Assembly (NCBI GenBank): GCA_017893485.1
Contig: CM030364.1
Coordinates: 247,610,122-247,674,121 of the forward strand
Direction of reading: 5' to 3'
Origin: Hemerocallis citrina
Taxonomy: Eukaryota; Streptophyta; Magnoliopsida; Asparagales; Asphodelaceae
DNA length: 64,000 bases
Shown here: piece by piece, positions 46,197-57,600 of the stretch
Layout: each line of letters starts with the position of its first letter
Position numbering within the stretch: position 1 is the first letter of the stretch
The notes under the pieces: model-generated
The model's input: the letters and a program-made list of their open reading frames with translations, nothing else
Databases searched by the model: none
Told to the model about the DNA's origin: nothing
Position numbers and translations under genes: made by a program

Positions 46197-49100
46197 CGAA
46201 GGGAGTCACCCCAGCATCGTCAAAGGAGAAGCCGCTCTCCAGTCGGCCGCTCTGCCCTTCGGGACCACCGAGAGCGGGAGCCACCTATTACAAGGGTAGA
46301 GTTCCAGCAATTTCAAGAGGCAGTTCTGAGGGCCCTCAATGTTGCTCCCGACCACGGTCAGCGGGCGTCCAGTCCCCAACCTGCCCCAAACCATAGGCAC
46401 CATACTTCTAGTCCTCAACCTGCCCCGTGCTATCGTCGTCCCACTCCCATTCCCCTTCCGCACGAGGATGAGTCCCGTGCCTCAGCAAGGTATGACCGAA
46501 GGGAAGATTCGGTCTACCACCGTCTCTAGGAGATGGAGAGGCGCCTTGGCCGATTAGACAGAGAAGAATAGCAACGGGCGAGGAATTTCCGCCCAAGCAG
46601 GCCTTCGTTCTCCCGAACCATAATGGAAGCACCAGTCCCAGAGAACTTCAAGCCCCCATTTTGAATCATACAATGGGGAGTCCGACCCTGCTGACCACAT
46701 CGAGAGTTTTAAAACTCTCATGATGATCCACCAGGCATCGGACACGCTTCTTTGCAAAACTTTTCTGGCCATGTTGAAGGGGCCTACAAGAGAGTGGTAC
46801 TCATGACTAGCTCCAGCCTCAATCTTCTCCTTCGACCAGCTTGAAGGCCCCTTCCTGACTCACTTCGTGAGTAGCCAACGAGCTGAAAAGACGAGCACCT
46901 ATTTACTACTGCTTCATCAAGGGAAGGGCAAGCGGCTAAGAGACTATGTTAAACGTTTCACCACAGAGGCTAGATTGATCGCCTCCCTTGACCAGTCCGT
47001 GGCCTTTGCTGCCTTCCAATCCAATGTCACTAATGACAACTTCAGAGCATCCCTTGCCAAGAAGCCTCCTCGGGATTTCTCAGAACTCCTGCTTAGGAGT
47101 GAGAAATACATCCGAGCGGAAGAGGATCTCACCCGCCCCGCTCTTGAGGGATCGTCCTCCAGGAACAAATGGAAGGGCATTGAAGAAGAAGGAGTTAAGA
47201 AGCTCCAGAAAGGCAATGGAGACCAGCATCGCCCTCCTCCCCGCTTCGAGAAGTTCACTCCGCACAACACGAGTGTCTCGGCCATCCTGATGGAGGTCGA
47301 GAAGGAGGGTCTTCTCCCACCACCTCCGAAGATGAACACTCAGGGTAAGAAGAGGAACAGGGACAAGTGGTGCCGCTTCTACAGGGACCACGACCACGAC
47401 ACGGATGGCTGTCGGCCGTAAAAGACGAGATCGATGCCCTTATTCAGAGAGGGCAACTCTCTAGGTTCGTGAGGAAGGACAGGGCAGATCCCCCTCCGAC
47501 CCCCAGGGGGCTAATAAGTGAGCCTTGCGGTACACAGAGACCCCGGACTCCGAACCAGTGGCCATCCTGCATCTCCTTCACGGAGGCCCAATGGGGGGAG
47601 ATTTGAACTCCTCCCGAAAAGCCTTCGTTCGGGAGGTAAATTCTGTGTAGAACCATCCTCCCCCCCAGGGCCTTGGGGTCCCCGTCACTTTTTCAGATAG
47701 AGATCTGGAGGGCATCCGAATGCCCCATTGTGATGCGTTGGTAATAAACCTCCACATGGCCAACTTTGATATGCACCGGGTCCTAGTCGACAACGGTAGT
47801 TCGGTCAACATTCTCTTTCTTGAGGTCTTTCAGGGTCTTAATCTATCCAGGGATCGACTCAAGCCCGCCGGCTACACTCTCTACGGGTTCACAGGGGTGC
47901 CAATGACGATCGAGGGTATCATAAATCTCGACGTAACCACTGGAAAACCCCCAACCACCCGAACCGAGCCAATGGGTTTCATGGTGGTGGATGTGAAGGC
48001 TGCTTACAACGTTATCCTGGGCTGACCAGGCCTAGCTGCTCTCCAGGCCATACCCTTGGCCTATGACATGAAGATGAATTTCCTCACCATAGCAGGCATA
48101 GGAGAAGTCAGAGAAAGCCAGGAAGCGGCTCGCAAGTGCTACATGACCTCGATGGGAGGACCGATCCTCTCCCTTGAAGCTCTTGAACTCCCCTAAGGGA
48201 GTAGCCAACCTATATCAGAGCCGGCCAATGAGCTGGAAGAGGTGGCCTTCTCGGAAGAGGATCCGACCAGGACGTTTTAGGTTAGCAAAGTCCTTCCCTC
48301 TCCCGTCCGATCCGACATTATCCGCTGTATAAGGGGAAATCGTGATCATTTTGCTTTGACTGCGACTGACATGCTAGGAATCTCCGAAGAGCTCCTCATG
48401 CATCACCTCAGTCTCGCATTGGGGGCCAGACCTGTTCAGCAAAAGTGACGCAAATTTTCCCCCGAGCGCTAGCAAGCCATCAAAGAAGAGGTTGAGAAAC
48501 TCTTGAGGGCTCGGTTCATACAGAAGGTCGACTATTCGGAATGGCTTTCCAATGCCGTGATGGTCAAGAAAGCCAACGGGAGCTGGAGGATCTGCATTGA
48601 CTTCACGGATCTAAACAAAGCCTACCCCAAAGATCCATTCTCGCTCCCGAGAATTGACATCCTGATTGATGCAACCACGGGCCATGAACGCTTAAGCTTC
48701 ATGGATGTGTTTTCTGGGTACAATCAGATCAGAATGTTCCCTGCAGACATTCTGAAGATCTCTTTCATCACCGATCAGGGTCTATATTGCTACTGGGTCA
48801 TGCCCTTGGGCTTAAAATGTCGGTGCCACCTATCAGTGCCTTGTTAACAAGGTATTCAAGGAAAAAATCGGGCGGAACATGGAAGTCTATGTAGACATGT
48901 TGGTGAAGAGCGTCAGCAAATTGGATCATGTCTCTGATCTCCAAGAAGATTTTAACATGTTGAGGAAATACAATATGAGACTGAACCCGAACAAATATGC
49001 TTTCAACGTCTCATCTGGAAAATTCCTGGGGTTTATGGTCAGCCAAGGGGCATAGTGACCAACCCGTAGAAGATTCAGGCCATACTCAATATGGCTCCCC

Positions 49101-49803
49101 CTCCAATGTCAAAGATTTTCAGAGACTCACCAGATGCCTCGCTGCCAAAGGGCGTTTTCTCTCCAAGTCCGAAGAAAAATGCCTCCCGTTCTTCAAGGCC
49201 CTCAAGGGGGCTAAGGGATTTGAGTGGGGGAAACAACAGCAAGAATCCTTTGATCAGCTCAAGGCTTACTAAGTCAACCCCCCACTCTTAAGCAAGCCAA
49301 AGCCAGGCGAGGTCCTCTACATATACCTCGCCACTTCGGAGCAGACACTCAGCGCTGTTCTAGTAGAGATGAAGACAAGGCGCAGATGCCTATCTACTAT
49401 GTGAGTTAGGTCCTTAGGGCTGAACTCTGTTATCCGAAGCTAGAGAAGATGACCTATGCATTGGTCATGGCAGCCCGAAAGCTCCGTCTCTACTTCCAAT
49501 CCCACTCGGTGGTCGTTCTTATCGACCAACCGCTCAAACAAGTCCTCCACAAGCCCGAGACCTCGGGGCGCCTTATGAAGTGGTCCATCGAGCTGAGCGA
49601 GCATGATATTAGCTATTAGTCCCGAACCGCCATCAAAGCCCAAGCCCTGGCGGAATTCATAGTAGAAAACACATTTCCAGACGCCAGCAAACCGATAGAA
49701 GAACCCCCATTCTGGACAGTTGTTGATGGGTTCTCGTGCGCTGATGGGAGCAGAGCAGGAGTCATCCTGGCTGGTCCAGATGATTTCATCCTCCAATACT
49801 CAT
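46197..49803 (+). pseudogene. Element A gag-pol, continued after D; ends inside RNase H
   Basis: Gag resumes exactly after the duplicated cgaag. The gag core is open at 46867-47421 (RLRDYVKRFTTEARLIASLD) and ends in a CRFYRDHDHDTDGC knuckle. Protease (VDNGSSVNILF) is open at 47720-48025. Stops at about 48024, 48195, 48280 and 48447 precede reverse transcriptase (48503-48900; WRICIDFTDLNKAYPKDPF). The catalytic YVDD has lost one codon and reads VYVDMLVK near 48890. RNase H runs to ILAGPDDFILQYSS at about 49803, where pol ends abruptly. The rest of RNase H and all of integrase are missing, fused to the antisense gene. The element is dead, and its order is the same as in B. Confidence 0.85.
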
Positions 49804-49810
49804 CGGAGCA

Positions 49811-50622
49811 GGAGTCAACGCCGGCTCGGCCTTTGCCTACTTCAGCACCTCCTCCCCCCACCTTGTGGGAATATTCCACGACTCGGCGCATTGGATTAGG
49901 AAGTACTTCTCCTTCCAGAATTTGATTAAGTTGGGGTTTTCTATCAGCTTCACACCGCGGCGTGGCGATAAATAGTACCGGTACTCCACCTTGCTCTTCC
50001 GATGAATATGGTAGAGCCTCCAAAGAATGGTGAGCTGAGGTGCGACCCCTATCACTTGGCATTGGAGCACAAAGCCGTTCATGTGCCTCCACATATTCGG
50101 CACATACTGAACAAGGCTCAGCCTGTACCGCTGCAACACCTCGGATACGAACGAGGAAAGAGGCAGACGGAGACCGGTGTAGAAGGCATCGAAAGGGAAG
50201 GTGCACGTATCAGGGGAGCTAGGTGTGCAGGCTCGAACACCGGGACCCGGGAGAAGGAGGCTGAAATCCTTCGGTATCATGAAACTTCTCCGAATCCGCG
50301 CTAAATCCTTCTCTATCAATATAGAGGGGATGTTGTAGACTTCAGAGTGTTCCCTCAGCCTGCTCTCGTCATATGAAGCCGATCTCCCGTACACTACCTT
50401 GGCCAGGAGGTCATCAGAATACTCTCGAACCTTACCAAGATTTGATAGAGGACCCAGGAGCGTACCCAACGCCCCTGCTCATCTCTCCTTCTCCACGATC
50501 ATTACAGAGTTCACTGTTGCCGCCACCCCCTTTCCCTTGTCTACCCTCAGAGCCATTACCAACGACTGATCCCCTTCGTGGTCCAAGGTGGAGGTCTCAC
50601 TCCCCGAAGAAACCCTAGACAT
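49811..50622 (-). pseudogene. Antisense extra gene of element A (truncated homologue of the B antisense gene)
   Basis: Read on the minus strand it starts MSRVSSGSETSTLDHEGDQS at 50622. It continues through one in-frame TGA near 50481 into GTLLGPLSNLGKVREYSDDL, then LLLPGPGVRACTPSSPDT, FVSEVLQRYRLSLVQYVPNM and YRYYLSPRRGVKLI. It ends with LIKFWKEKYFLIQCAESWNI before the frame closes near 49837. These words line up one for one with exon 1 of the antisense gene in B (28433-29336) but are clearly diverged. Exons 2 and 3 are missing, deleted together with the pol end. A TATAAGTT box lies upstream at 50803-50810 (minus). The conservation of position, orientation and promoter in A and B argues that it is a standing part of this retrotransposon family. 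Confidence 0.75.
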
Positions 50623-50802
50623 CTCACGGAATATATAAAAAAGAATATATATTTACCTTGATGTGACAGCTACGGTTGGAGTTTTTTGCCAGAAAACTTA
50701 ATGCCTGGCCGCAACCGCTAGTAGAGCCACCCAAGAGTGAAAGAAAATTCTCAAGAGTGAAAACGTGAAGAATGGAGAAAAGTGGGGGGGGGGGGGGTTG
50801 AA

Positions 50803-50810
50803 AACTTATA
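50803..50810 (-). promoter_or_regulatory. TATA box of the antisense gene in element A
   Basis: The minus strand reads TATAAGTT in CCCCTATAAGTTTTC, about 180 bp upstream of the start codon at 50622. The distance and context resemble element B. A poly-C run on the minus strand (50784-50797) follows it. Confidence 0.5.
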
Positions 50811-50989
50811 GGGGTTGAGCTATGCCGCTTGGGCTTTTGAGACAATTGGGTCCCCTAAAAGCTCCAAAAGGCCCAAGAAGCGCTGAACACTAAACGACAG
50901 AAGGCATAGAGAGTGAATTTCAAATGGCACCATAAATTCGCTGGCTAGCTAAATCCTCTCAAAATTCACGCCTGATCAATATTAACGGC

Positions 50990-51630
50990 CCAGATTGAGG
51001 CACGTCCCTTGGAGCCAAACTCCGAGCAAACGTGGCTCCGAGCGTGAAAGTGGGGAAAAATACTCCCTCGATAAACGCGCTCAATTCGATGGCTCAGATT
51101 GAGCCACGTCCCTCAGAGCCAAACTCCGAGCAAACGTGGTTCCGAGCATGGAAGTGGGGAAAAACACTCCCTCGATAAATGCACTCAATCTGATGGCTCA
51201 GATTGAGCCACGTCCCTTGGAGCCAAAATCCGAGTAAACGTGGTTCCGAGCGTGGAAGTGGGGAAAAACACTTCCTCAATAAACGCGCTCAATCCAATGG
51301 CACAGATTGAGCCACGTCCCTCGGAGCCAAACTCCGAGCAAACGTGGCTCCGAGCGTGAAAGTGGGGAAAAACACTCCCTCAATAAACGCGCTCAATCCG
51401 ATGGCGGAGATTGAGCCACGTCCCTCAGAGCCAAACTCCGAACAAACGTGGTTCCGAGCGTGGAAGTGGGGAAAAACACTCCGTCGATAAACGCGCTCAA
51501 TCCGATGGCTCAGATTGAGCCACGTTCCTCGGAGCCAAACTCTGAGCAAACGTGGCTTCGAGCGTGAAAATGGGGAAAAACATTCCCTCGATAAATGCGC
51601 TCAATCTGATGGCACAGATTGAGCCACGTC
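50990..51630. repeat. 104-bp tandem repeat array in element A (left part)
   Basis: gagccacgtc recurs at 51101, 51205, 51309, 51413, 51517 and 51621, giving an exact 104-bp period. The unit contains ctcggagccaaactccgagc (itself an inverted repeat), aaacgtggctccgagcgtg, aagtggggaaaaacactccc and tcgataaacgcgctcaat. The array is cut by unit C and resumes at 57376. Confidence 0.9.
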
Positions 51631-52200
51631 TGTAATATCCCGGACGGATATTAACTCATATAGATTATTAATTTATTATTATTTTATTTTTATTCCAAAA
51701 TCGGATTATTTTGGCGGTTTTCGCCGGGTCGCCCACGAACAGTGCCTACGCGCATCTGTCGATCGGTGCGCATCCAAAGCGCATCAAATTAATAGCGCGA
51801 CTCTCCGAAGTAATAATAAAATTTATTTTACTATTATTTTTCAAATTAAACTATTTTTGGGAATTTTGTAAGGATTTTTATAAGAAACTTTTGTATACAC
51901 ATACATGTACACATACATGAAAATTGTATGGTACTTAGTATATTATACCTAGTATATGGTATGTACTTTAGGACAATACACTATTTCTTGTCATGGTAAC
52001 TTAATTAGAGAATTAGGGTGGTTAAGAGGGTGAAAGAAGAGTTGTATGCACAAGATTAGAACTAATACTCTTCTAGAACCCTTATCACTCCACCTCACTA
52101 CTCTACACCATGCCCTTCCCCCCCCCCCCTAGAGCATGGCCGGCCCTTGTTTTGAGGGTAATTTGTGCCAATAGGTGCACTTACCTCCTCCCTTCTCTTT

Positions 52201-52208
52201 TATAAAAC
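52201..52208 (+). promoter_or_regulatory. TATA box of unit C
   Basis: tataaaac lies in cttttataaaactcccctc, followed by a CT-rich then GA-rich leader (52215-52290). Confidence 0.6.
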
Positions 52209-52679
52209 TCCCCTCATTCACCTCCTTCTCTCATTTTAGAAAAAACAAAAGAAAGAAAGAAAGAAGGAAAGGAAAAGAAAGAGAGAACATATTAACTAGA
52301 GAGTTTTGTTTTGTAGGTAATAGAAGAGTTCTAAACAAGCTTAGGGGAAGGAGAAGGAATAGCTAGCTAGTTCTTCCACCAAAGTTAGAGAAGGTGGGGG
52401 TTTCTTCACTACTTGCTTTCTTTCTTTGTTTGTTTGTTTGTTTGTTGTTGGTTGTTGTTGGACTTCTTCTTCTTCTTCTACCTTCTTGTTTTATTTTGTT
52501 TTTTTTTGGGTTGAGTGTGTGGTATGTTGTAGTAAGTAAAAGAGGAAAAAGGAGAAGTAGTAGTAGTAAGTACTAAAGATCATAACTTTAGTATGATAAT
52601 CTTTTGTTGTATGTTATTGGACTAAGAACTTCACATATTGCATATTGTTGAACAATACAACCATTGATTGGTTGTAGGA

Positions 52680-53170
52680 CTTGATTGAACTAAATAATAA
52701 AAAGATCTTCTTTTTATTTTAACCACTAGTTGTAACCTAATAAAAAGATCTTCTTTTTATTTAACCACTAGTTGTAAATTAACTAAAAAGATCTTCTTTT
52801 ATTTTAAGCACTAGTTGTAGCTAATAAATTAAAAAGATCTTCTTTTATTTTACACACTAGTTGTAGCTAAAAAGATCTTCTTTTTATTCTTAATCACTAG
52901 TTGTAGCTATTAATCAAAAAGATCTTCTTTTATTTTACACACTAGTTGTAGCTAATAAATTAAAAAGATCTTTTCTTCTTTTTAAACACTAGTTGTAGAA
53001 ACTAATAAAAAGATCTTCTTTCTTTTTAATCACTAGTTGTAGAAACTAATTAAAAGGATCTTTCTTTTATCTTCAATCACTAGTTGTAATTAATTAAAAA
53101 GGATCTTTCTTTTATTTTTAACCACTAGTTGTAATTAATTAAAAAGATCTTTTCTTTTGTAAAGTAAAGT
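52680..53170. repeat. Unit C tandem array 1 (aaaagatcttctttttat / cactagttgta)
   Basis: About nine imperfect copies of roughly 50 bp. Each has an agatctt core, a T-rich run and a cactagttgta word. Confidence 0.85.
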
Positions 53171-53489
53171 AAAATAAAAATGACCTTTTCTTTATCACTA
53201 GTGATAATAAGGTTAGTAAGCAACTAAGTAGTAGTAGGCTAAAATAATAAGTAATAGTATGTAATGAGATGAAGTAGTAGTAGTGATAGATAGTTGTATG
53301 TTGTGATTTTATTGTGAATGAAGTAGTAGTAATAGATGGTTGTATGTTGTGATTTTGTTGTGAATAAAGTAGTAGTAGTAGTAGTAAGTTGTATGTGGTG
53401 CCCTTGATAAGAATGAAGTAGTAGTAGATAGTTGTGTATTATGTTTTGATTAAAATAGGAGTAGTAATAGTAGTAAAGTGTTGTAGGAT

Positions 53490-54390
53490 TGCCTCTAAAA
53501 ATAATTAGAAGCCATATTTATGCTTCTAATGTTGTAGCATTGCTTCTAAAAATAATTAGAAGCCATATTTATGCTTCTAATGTTGTAGGACTACTTCTAA
53601 AAATATTTAGAAGCCATGATTCATGTTTCACATATTGTAGGATCTTTTCTAAAAATGGTTAGAAGCCATTTTTATGCCACTAATGTTGTAGGACCACTTC
53701 TAAAAATGTTAGAAGCCATATTCATGCTTAATTAGTTGTAGGATGTTTTCCCATCATGCTTTATGTTTAGTTAGTTGTAGGACTTTTGCTAAAAGAATAT
53801 CCTACCATGTTTACCATGCTTAGTTAGTTGTAGCTTTGCTTCTAAAAATAATTGGAAGCCATATCCATGCTTAGTTAGTTGTAGCTTGCTTCTAAAAATA
53901 ATTAGAAGCCATATCTATGCTTAATTAGTTGTAGGATTGCATTTAAAAATATCCTATCATGCTTACCATGCTTAGTTAGTTGTAGCTTGCTTCTAAAAAT
54001 AATTAGAAGCCATATCTATGCTTAATTAGTTGTAGGATTGCATTTAAAAAATATCCTATCATGCTTACCATGCTTAGTTAGTTGTAGCTTGCTTCTAAAA
54101 ATAATTAGAAGCCATATCTATGCTTAATTAGTTGTAGGATTGCATTTAAAAAAATATCCTATCATGCTTACCATGCTTAGTTAGTTGTAGCTTTGCTTCT
54201 AAAAATAATTAGAAGCCATATCTATGCTTAGTTAGTTGTAGGATTGCATTTAAAAATATCCTACCATGCTTACCATGCTTAGTTAGTTGTAGCTTTGCTT
54301 CTAAAAATAATTAGAAGCCATATCTATGCTCAATTAGTTGTAAGATTGCTTTAAAAATGTCCTACCATGATTCTATGCTTAATTAATTGT
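53490..54390. repeat. Unit C tandem array 2 (period about 103 bp)
   Basis: catgcttagttagttgtagc recurs near 53968, 54070, 54174 and 54277. Each copy includes cttctaaaaataattagaag, an AT-rich palindrome, and aaatatcctatcatgcttac. Earlier copies (53490-53960) are shorter and more diverged. Confidence 0.85.
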
Positions 54391-55439
54391 AGAATGTTTT
54401 ATAAACTTATCCTACCATGCTTAACGTTTAGAATGTTGTAGGATTCTTTTCCTAGCATGCTTGGTAATGTTGTAGGATTCTTTTCCTATCATGTTTAGTA
54501 ACTCACTTATACTAGGAATTTTGTAGGATTCATTCCTAAAGTTTCCTATTATGTTTAGTGACTTAGTTATGCTTAGAATGTGTAGATTCAATCCAAAAGT
54601 TTCCTACAATGTTTGGATAAATTTTATTGTGCCTAGAGTGTTGTAGGATCCATGATAAAATCATATACCATGCTAGTTTAATTGTTGGAAAGCGATAAAT
54701 CATGCTAGCTTAATTGTAAGTATTTGGCATATCATGCTAGTTTAAATTGTATGCAAATTGTATACCATGCTAGATAAATGGTAGAGAAGTGTATACTATG
54801 TGAGTGAATGACCATGATTCATGCTAAGTAAGTAGGGATCATGCAAATTATTGATCATATTAAGTTAAGGATACCCATACTAGGATGTTCATGCTTAGGG
54901 TAAAGAAACTACCCATGGCTAGTTGTAGTGATTTATGTTGGATTCTATGCCATGCTAGAGTAATACATGATTAGAACATTGTAGGAGTAATGTTAGAATA
55001 TCTACTATACCTTGGAATGATTGTATGTTTTATTAGTCATCTATCCATGCTTGTGTTATGGTGATTAGTCAAGATAAGTAGTAAGTTTTCATGCTCGCTT
55101 GACTATAGTAGACTCTATGTCTAGGTCGTAGTGGTTTTTATGTTTAAGCTCGATGAAAACACAAGCATTAATCATATTCCTACTTAGGAGTGTGATGGTG
55201 AGTAGTTCTATTTTGTAATTGGATTACTTTAGGAAGATGCCTACGAGTGTATGTCATGCCTAAGACATTATAGGTCGAAGTAGTAAGATCGAGAAGACCA
55301 CTAGCGATAGTTAATTCGATAGAGGCGGTTATGTCGCCTTCGAATTCTCCCTTAGTAGAATACCGATCTTAGACTACTAGTAGATCCCTTTGTTGCTTCT
55401 AATAGTAGAAGATTAAGTTGTTAGTAAGCACGCTTGGTT

Positions 55440-55740
55440 GCTTCTAGGATTGATTACCTGTATGGTTGTTTGCACACGGTTGTGCTCATACGTGGCTCGA
55501 CTGGCCCGTATGTAGCTGTGGGTCTCATACGTAGCTTAGTCGGCTCGTATGTAGGTGGTTGTCTCGTACGCGGCCCGACTGGCCCGTACGTAGCTGTTGG
55601 TCTCATACGCGGCTTATTTGGCTGGTATGTGCGTGGTTATCTCCTACGAGGCCCGCCTGGCTCGTAGGTAGTTATTGTTCATACGTAGCTTAGTTGGCTC
55701 GTATGTGGTTGTTACTCGTGTATAGCTTGTTAGCTAGTAC
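55440..55740. repeat. Unit C tandem array 3 (cgtatgtagctg / ggtctcatacg words)
   Basis: About five copies of a unit of roughly 55-60 bp with tcatacg.ggc.cga.tggcccgta and gtagctgt words. It is GC-richer than its surroundings. The open frame across it is a repeat product. Confidence 0.75.
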
Positions 55741-56207
55741 ACAGTTCGTTGCGCTCGTCTAGGGTGATGTTACCACCCTAGGGCTATCGACCATCAAGAC
55801 CACATCCTACCTCCTTAGAGCAAAACGGATAGATCTCACCTCGGACGTTGACGGATCTTAACCAATGTAGGTTGACCGTGGGCCGAGAGTGTTGGTAGAA
55901 TTCGAGTTAGGGGTAGTGATGATTGAGAGAGAGATTGTTACCAGAGTCTTGGATCGATGAGCCACGAACCGGGTCCTGAGGGATTCTGGTAAGTCTAGGT
56001 TGAGCGGCCTAGTAGAGTTGTCTTGCGAAGCCTAACTTAAGGCCTAGCATGTTGTGGTTATAATATTGTCACCCTAGGATTGTTCGAGTCAGGGACATCA
56101 TTAGGGTAGTGACTTACAAGGACCATTTTAACTTTTGCCGGGAGAGAGGAGTCAGTTGTAGGGGGCCCCGACACTAACTCGTCTCTTGAGGCAGATCATA
56201 GGTGGTG

Positions 56208-56880
56208 TACCGGGTTGTACCTTCCCGTCAAAGGGATACGTACGGTGCCGTCTTACAAGTTGAGGACACGGGTTGCGTATCTCGCTCTGTTAATTCCTGA
56301 AGTACCGTGGCTAGGGGTGCCACAGGATGCATTGTGCAGTCCTGCGCTTGCGATACCCCAGAGAGTGCCACAGGGTAGGCTTCGTGCTACCCTGCGCTTG
56401 CGAAACTCTATGGTTTGGTTTTTGAGATGACACCCGATACGTCGGGATCGTCTAATTTGAGTGAGGTCCGGTTAGCCGGGTCGCGGTGGGAACATAGACA
56501 CCACGGGCGAAATGCAACAGTGGCACATGACCACATCTGCAGCCTCGCGAGTCACGTGTAGGTGTCAGGAACAGGTTGTGTACAATTAGAATTCATAACG
56601 CGGGTTCAAATCCCTATATATGGAGAAACGGCTTGAGATGGAGTCGCATGTATTTATGGGCTGCATGTTACTTTCGGAGACTTGCTGACATTAGAATAGG
56701 AAGCATCCTAGTTCTACCTTCCCGTCAAAGGGATACGTACGGTGCCATCTCACAGGTTGAGGACACGGGTTGCGTATCTCGCGCTGTTAATTCCTGAACT
56801 ACCGTGGGTAGGTGTCAGGAACGGGTTGTGTACAATTAGAATTCATAAGAATAGGGAGTGTCCTAGTTCTATTTTAAGTA
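56208..56880. repeat. Internal duplication in unit C
   Basis: The block from ttgtaccttcccgtcaaagg to taattcctgaa (56213-56302) recurs at 56715-56803. A second block, taggtgtcaggaac followed by gttgtgtacaattag (from 56561), recurs from 56811. The offset of the two block pairs differs (about 500 and about 250 bp), so more than one duplication is involved. Confidence 0.75.
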
Positions 56881-57268
56881 TCGCATTAGAGTCTAGTCAT
56901 AGCACTCACGTACACTTAAACTACACCGACACCATTGCTATGTTTGTATATTTTGTATATTGTTTGGAAGATTCGCTGCTATATGATCAGCCTTTAAGCG
57001 TCAGTGAATACTGACGTCCCCACTTCCATAGGTACTGGATCGCCCAAGTACAAAGGCGATATTCAGGAGGACTCAAGGCGAGGAAAGCAAGGAGTCAGTA
57101 TTAAGTTTAGTTCCGCTGCAAAATATGTATTGATTCTGGATTAGTTGAGAAGTACTCTGATGTAAGAGGTGAAGGTTGTAATACTTAGAAGTGTAAAGGC
57201 AATATTGTAACTCCATTATAAAGTATTACAGTTGTACAGTATTCAGACTTGTAACACATTGTGTATTG

Positions 57269-57274
57269 AATAAA
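57269..57274 (+). promoter_or_regulatory. Poly(A) signal of unit C
   Basis: AATAAA lies in tgtattgaataaaaagtttt, preceded by several ttgtaa words (57175-57260). The same context lies in unit D. Confidence 0.6.
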
Positions 57275-57375
57275 AAGTTTTAAATTCTCCTGTTTTTTCT
57301 GTGTATTGTGACTAATTGAAGCAAAGATCTTGGCTTGTGTCTCGGTTTTCCAGTATCGGAAATCGGGGCGCTACA

Positions 57376-57600
57376 ACGTCCCTCGGAGCCAAACTCCGAG
57401 CAAACATGGCTCCGAACGTGGAAGTGGGGAAACACACTCCCTCAATAAATGCGTTCAATCCAATGGCTCAGATTGAGCCATGTCCTTCAGAGCCAGTCTC
57501 CGAGCAAACGTGGCTCCGAGCATGGAAATGGGGAAAACTTCACCTCGAAGAACGTGCTCGACCTAGATCCAACGGCTCAGATAGAGCCAATTCCCTCGGA
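57376..57600. repeat. 104-bp tandem repeat array in element A (right part)
   Basis: It continues the 104-bp array after unit C, with about two more diverging copies that fade out near 57600. Confidence 0.8.

Larger units (their letters stand above)
51631..57375 (+). mobile_element. Unit C: 5.75-kb solo-LTR-like element inside A, TSD acgtc
   Basis: It begins TGTAATATCCCGGACGG and ends ATCGGGGCGCTACA. Perfect acgtc duplications lie at 51626-51630 and 57376-57380. There is no retrotransposon protein and no second copy of either end inside, so it is one LTR-like unit rather than two LTRs and a body. The TATA box (52201-52208) lies 570 bp from the start, and AATAAA (57269-57274) lies 100 bp from the end. 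Between them are three tandem arrays and GC-rich blocks homologous to unit D. Confidence 0.8.

Noticed and set aside
55434..55667. 77-codon frame with repeated GPYVAVGLIRGL words
   Set aside because: It is the translation of tandem array 3 of unit C, with no start context or homologue.
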